A DNA stretch of 64,000 nucleotides from Scortum barcoo (Eukaryota > Chordata > Actinopteri > Centrarchiformes > Terapontidae): assembly GCA_023238725.1 (NCBI GenBank), contig CM041545.1:13237782-13301781 (forward strand), written 5' to 3'. The position numbers and the translations under genes were made by a program. Positions within the stretch are counted from its first letter, which is position 1, and each line of letters begins with the position of its first letter. Below are positions 61,401 to 64,000 of the stretch, one piece after another. The notes beneath the pieces were generated by a model. It saw nothing but the letters and a program-made list of their open reading frames with translations, did no database searches and was not told the DNA's origin.

Positions 61401-63582
61401 TACATTGGAAACCTTTGTAAACATCCTGAAAGCCAAACCCTCAGGAGCTCTACGGTAGCATGCCAGCATAGACAGTATAGCCAAGTCCAGAGATACCCTC
61501 CTATAGAATACTAATTACTTCTACTTTTTCTTGCTGGATTGATTGGCAGTAAGTTTTGTGTTTTGCACGGCAACCCACCAAGAAAGAAAGAAAGAAAGAG
61601 CATAATTATGCAGCATGTAATTATTGTTCTGTAGGTACAATGCTTTTGGAAAACAGCGTCAATGAAAAAGCAACACCTGCACAACACATATTTGAGTAAA
61701 TAATGTTTATATCTAAATCATATTTTATTTGGGTAAAAAATATTCTTTTTAATGTAAAGTGGCGGCATGGTGGCAAATGGCAGATGGTCGCCGATACTGG
61801 GTGAACAGAGCTGGAAATTGGATGAACACTAAGAGCTCCGGCCCCGGCCTTATCGAGGGCTTTACCACTTATGATTTCCTCCCGCAGAATCTCTTTATTA
61901 GCACACCTGAGAACATGCCAACACCACAATCATATGTACCTGGCAACACTCTTGCTATCTCTTCCAGTACTTCCAAAATCCATTATCTTGAGTTATGTTT
62001 GGTCAGTTGGTTTAGTAAACTATTGTGAGTTATGTCTTTGAAAAGTGAACTCCCATGTGCCTGAGAGTTAAACCAGCTTGTAACAAATGCCAGTTTAATT
62101 TGGATTTTTGAAACAGATCAGATGTTTGCAGTCTTCCAAGACCATGGTGATATAGTGATCATGGTAATTTTGTATTGCACTAATGCATGTTGATATATTC
62201 AATTTTCCATTTCCATTAACACCACAGTGATCTCATACATGTAAATACATATATACAGTATAGCGAAGTCTTTTATGGTAGACAAAGAAATATTGAAAAG
62301 CTAACAACATCTGGTGTCCTCCTCAGGTAACACTGGGTCCACGGGGGAGCTGCACTCGGGCTAAATCCGGGACCTCGCTCTCCTCCTCCGTGGCTGCAGG
62401 TGTCATCGCTCTCACTTTGGACGCCAAGTAAGCAGCTCTCCCACACACACGTCGGCGCAGTTAACAGGTACGATCGGATGGTAGGAGTCTGATGATTTTC
62501 TCTGTTTGACCTTTTTTTCTCAGCCCCGCGCTCACCTGGAGGGATGTGCAGCACATCATCGTCCGAACATCAAAAGCTCATCATCTCATTGCTCCTGACT
62601 GGCATGTTAATGGGGCCGGATACAAAGGTATCCCCGCTGGACTTCTACCACATTTCTAATTCCAAAGTGTTTTCTTTCACCAGTATTTACCTTTACAGTT
62701 GTTAGGAGAAAAAGAATAATTACATATCTTTTGAACACAGTCCCCTCTAAAACTTATAATAAAGAAGATGAGCAAAGATAGGTTAAGCTTGATAAGCATA
62801 TTTTGGTAAATGTTCTCTCAGCTCTTTTTAGGGAAACTATCAAACAGCGAGAATACAAACTAATGAGATACTGCGAGCAGAACAGTAATAAACGCCTACA
62901 AAGTCCCAGGAGTGCGTGATGTCTTTTATAAGCTACAGCGCCTTTTATGCCCCTGCTAATGTGGCGTTTGTGTGTATATGTGTGTGTGTGTGTGTCAGTG
63001 AGCCACCTGTATGGCTTCGGCCTCCTGGATGCTGAAAGCATGGTGAAGGAGGCTGAGCGCTGGAAACAAGTCCCCTCACAGCACGAGTGTGTGGAGGAGG
63101 CTCCCATCCAGCTGAGCAGGTATCACACCAACTGCACTGCAAGAGATCTCCCCTTTGAGTCAGGGCTTCCCCTCGATTCCTCTCTTTCATTTATCACACT
63201 TTATCTATTTCTGTCTCAGTCCTCACATGGATTTCTCTCGCACTGGTTCTCACACACTTTAATGGGTGTCATTTTCTTTAGTGCTCCTCTCCTTGTAACT
63301 CTCTCTCTCTCTCTCTCTCTGCGCTCCCTGTTTTCTGCCTCCTCTCTCATCTCCCTGTCTCTTTATTCCTTCCCTCTCGCCGCCTCGTCACAGAACTATT
63401 CATCCAGGCTCGGCGCTGACGTCTGTGCGCGAGACTACGGGCTGCTCTGGCGAGCCCCTGCAGCACGTTGCTTATGTGGAGCATGTCGTCGTCCGCGTTA
63501 CCATCACTCACAGTTGTCGCGGCGACCTTTCCATTAGACTCACATCACCTTCAGGCACCGTGTCCCAGCTGCTGGCTAACAG
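55299..63582 (+). CDS. Proprotein convertase, PCSK5/PCSK6-like, first twelve coding exons
   Basis: Twelve exons with consecutive phases give about 544 residues. They are a short signal peptide (about 1-19), prodomain (20-100), subtilisin-like catalytic domain and the start of the P domain; the rest lies past the right edge. Convertases cut secretory precursors after basic residues. The ATG sits in a strong context (GCAGCCATGG). Catalytic residues are Asp177 (VLDDGIE), His218 (HGT), oxyanion Asn319 (WASGNGG) and Ser390 (GTS). VEWLQQQVV, RRGYTG, RMLDGDVTD, TWRDVQH, SHLYGFGLLDAE and ITH..RGDL..LTSPSG align best with PCSK5 and then PCSK6. Oddities are RRAKQ at the prodomain cleavage site (normally ending in Arg), HGTQCAGM for HGTRCAGE, and SGTSLSSS for TGTSASAP. 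With all splice sites canonical and no stops it looks like a working but diverged gene. The exact paralogue is uncertain. Confidence 0.92.
55449..56992 (+). other. Convertase intron 1
   Basis: Noncoding, with poly-A sequence at about 56166-56184 and a decayed repeat near 56275-56360 (GAGCTTTATTGCCATTTCAA). No additional exon was recognised. Confidence 0.6.
56993..57097 (+). CDS. Convertase coding exon 2 (prodomain)
   Basis: The acceptor is GTTTCACCAG. The 35 codons encode IGDLRSYYSFRHHG followed by IRKRSAES, which keeps the basic secondary prodomain site (IRKRS). Donor GTATAG. Confidence 0.92.
57098..58266 (+). other. Convertase intron 2
   Basis: Noncoding. The last part carries a family Z repeat at 58095-58195, close to the exon 3 acceptor. 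Confidence 0.6.
58095..58195 (+). repeat. Dispersed teleost repeat, family Z 3' part
   Basis: TTTTTGAGAGATTTCAGTCT, GGGCCACAGTGGTGGACCAA and TTAAGCCATGCCGCTAGC are typical of this repeat's end. It lies about 70 bases before exon 3 of the convertase. Confidence 0.65.
58267..58440 (+). CDS. Convertase coding exon 3 (prodomain end, self-cleavage site)
   Basis: The acceptor is CCTGTTAAG and the donor GTGAGT. The 58 codons begin VEWLQQQVVQRRAKQSS. The family's primary autocleavage site (RTKR, RVKR) appears as RAKQ, with Gln100 at P1. The exon ends YNDSMWNSPWYI, matching the FNDPKWPSMWYM region of PCSK5. Confidence 0.92.
58577..58720 (+). CDS. Convertase coding exon 4 (catalytic Asp)
   Basis: The acceptor is CTCCACAG and the donor GTAAGT. 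The 48 codons include GAWRRGYTG and VVVSVLDDGIEREHPDL with the catalytic Asp177. Confidence 0.96.
59014..59090 (+). CDS. Convertase coding exon 5
   Basis: The acceptor is CTGATTCAG and the donor GTGAGT. It encodes DPLASYDVNGQDQDPSPNY and SNNAAN, and ends in phase 2. The segment before the catalytic His has Ala215 where furin has Asp191. Confidence 0.93.
59344..59432 (+). CDS. Convertase coding exon 6 (catalytic His)
   Basis: The acceptor is CTCCCAAG and the donor GTGAGT. It encodes HGTQCAGMVAAAANNSQC and TVGVSFHARIG with the catalytic His218. The family consensus HGTRCAGE has two changes (R to Q, E to M). Confidence 0.94.
59543..59715 (+). CDS. Convertase coding exon 7 (substrate pocket)
   Basis: The acceptor is TACCTGCAG and the donor GTAAGA. 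It encodes IRMLDGDVTDTVEAQS, IDIYLASWGPEDDG and GPLTRLALQNGV. The acidic pocket residues equivalent to furin E236 and D258 are kept; D264 is Glu. Confidence 0.95.
59894..60100 (+). CDS. Convertase coding exon 8 (oxyanion Asn)
   Basis: The acceptor is TTAATCTCAG and the donor GTGAGT. The 69 codons encode GSVYVWASGNGG with the oxyanion Asn319, then CSCDGYSNSIYTISIS, which keeps the residues equivalent to furin D306 and Y308. Confidence 0.95.
60101..62326 (+). other. Convertase intron 8
   Basis: AT-rich noncoding DNA with a short GAAA run near 61582-61598. No extra exon is needed, because exons 8 and 9 join in phase and align continuously with PCSK5 apart from a two-residue-shorter loop. Confidence 0.65.
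62327..62427 (+). CDS. Convertase coding exon 9 (catalytic Ser)
   Basis: The acceptor is TCCTCCTCAG and the donor GTAAGC. It encodes VTLGPRGSCTRAKSGTSLSS and VAAGVIALTLDA. Ser390 of GTS is kept, but the normally constant HTGTSASAP motif is replaced around it. Confidence 0.92.
62524..62627 (+). CDS. Convertase coding exon 10
   Basis: The acceptor is TTTTTCTCAG and the donor GTATCC. It encodes PALTWRDVQHIIVRTSK and DWHVNGAGYK, closely matching the NPFLTWRDVQHVIVRTS segment of PCSK5. Confidence 0.95.
62999..63119 (+). CDS. Convertase coding exon 11 (end of catalytic domain)
   Basis: The acceptor is TGTGTGTCAG, at the end of a GT tract, and the donor GTATCA. It encodes SHLYGFGLLDAESMVKEA and WKQVPSQHECVEE, like PCSK5 and PCSK6. 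Confidence 0.95.
63394..63582 (+). CDS. Convertase coding exon 12 (P domain)
   Basis: The acceptor is CTCGTCACAG and the donor GTAACT. It encodes TIHPGSALTSVRETTGCSG, YVEHVVVRVTITH, the RGD-containing CRGDLSIRLTSPSG, and QLLANR. It ends in phase 2, so the gene continues beyond 64000. Confidence 0.95.
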
Positions 63583-64000
63583 GTAACTAAGAGCAATGCT
63601 CAGTCACATACAGAATGTGTGCAGAGTGAAATATTGCCACCACCGGCCCCGTGGCTTCACCACAGGTTTTCTACTCAAGGTAATCTCTGAGCCACATTTT
63701 TGTTTACAGCACAGCACATAACTCCACAGTGATAAGTTCTTCAGTTTGACACCTTAAAGGGAAACAAAATGTTGATTTTGGCAAACACTGCTGGAAAATC
63801 GCAGGGGATCAGGGAACTGGTACCTGGCAAAATTAATTTCTGGCAGATTTGCTTTCCACAAACTCCACATTGTTTAAATACAACAAAAAATTTGCAGCAA
63901 CAAAAAAGTGTTGATAACTGTAATTTTAAAGCACATAAACATGAATATAGTCCCTCACAGCGATGAACCCAGCAAACAGCTGTCTTTAGGGAAAAAGCTG
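63583..64000 (+). other. Convertase intron 12 (partial)
   Basis: Noncoding sequence after the exon 12 donor. No further exon is seen before the window ends. Confidence 0.6.

Overview
This is a piece of a ray-finned fish genome, most likely a percomorph teleost. Genes are split into short exons with GT-AG introns. There are many CA/GT microsatellites, a dead LINE of the L2/CR1 type, and several dispersed repeat families that I recognise as common in teleosts. Nothing bacterial, viral or CRISPR-like was seen.

Three protein-coding genes are supported by spliced exons. (1) Left edge, minus strand (2012-6412): the first four coding exons of a BNIP3-family mitophagy receptor, probably the fish-specific bnip4. 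The membrane-anchor exon lies beyond base 1. Its start codon is at 6410-6412 and a CpG-rich, likely promoter region follows to about 6760. (2) Middle, plus strand (22477-45177): a complete INSYN2 (FAM196) family inhibitory-synapse protein in three coding exons, one very large (22477-25420), then 28143-28217 and 44988-45177. At about 1,069 residues it is roughly twice as long as the mammalian family members I know. The extra length is a Pro/Ser/Thr/Cys-rich region with a tandem series of CTTQxQT-type motifs that resemble dynein light chain (LC8) binding sites. A one-base frame break lies between 22791 and 22875. (3) Right edge, plus strand (55299-63582 and beyond): the first twelve coding exons of a proprotein convertase closest to PCSK5/PCSK6. 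The catalytic Asp, His, Asn and Ser are all present. The normally invariant Arg at the self-cleavage site is Gln, the Ser loop is rewritten, and an acidic pocket residue is lost.

The remaining sequence (6.8-22.4 kb, two large insyn2 introns, 45.2-55.3 kb) is AT-rich noncoding DNA. It holds microsatellites, decayed repeats, a pyrimidine-to-purine strand switch at 14.2-15.3 kb and a few coding-like fragments that I could not assign. The three genes are not an operon and need not act together. The BNIP3-family/INSYN2-family pairing recalls human 10q26, where BNIP3 and INSYN2A both lie, so this may be a related duplicated segment. Paralogue names are inferred from remembered family sequences, not from a search.
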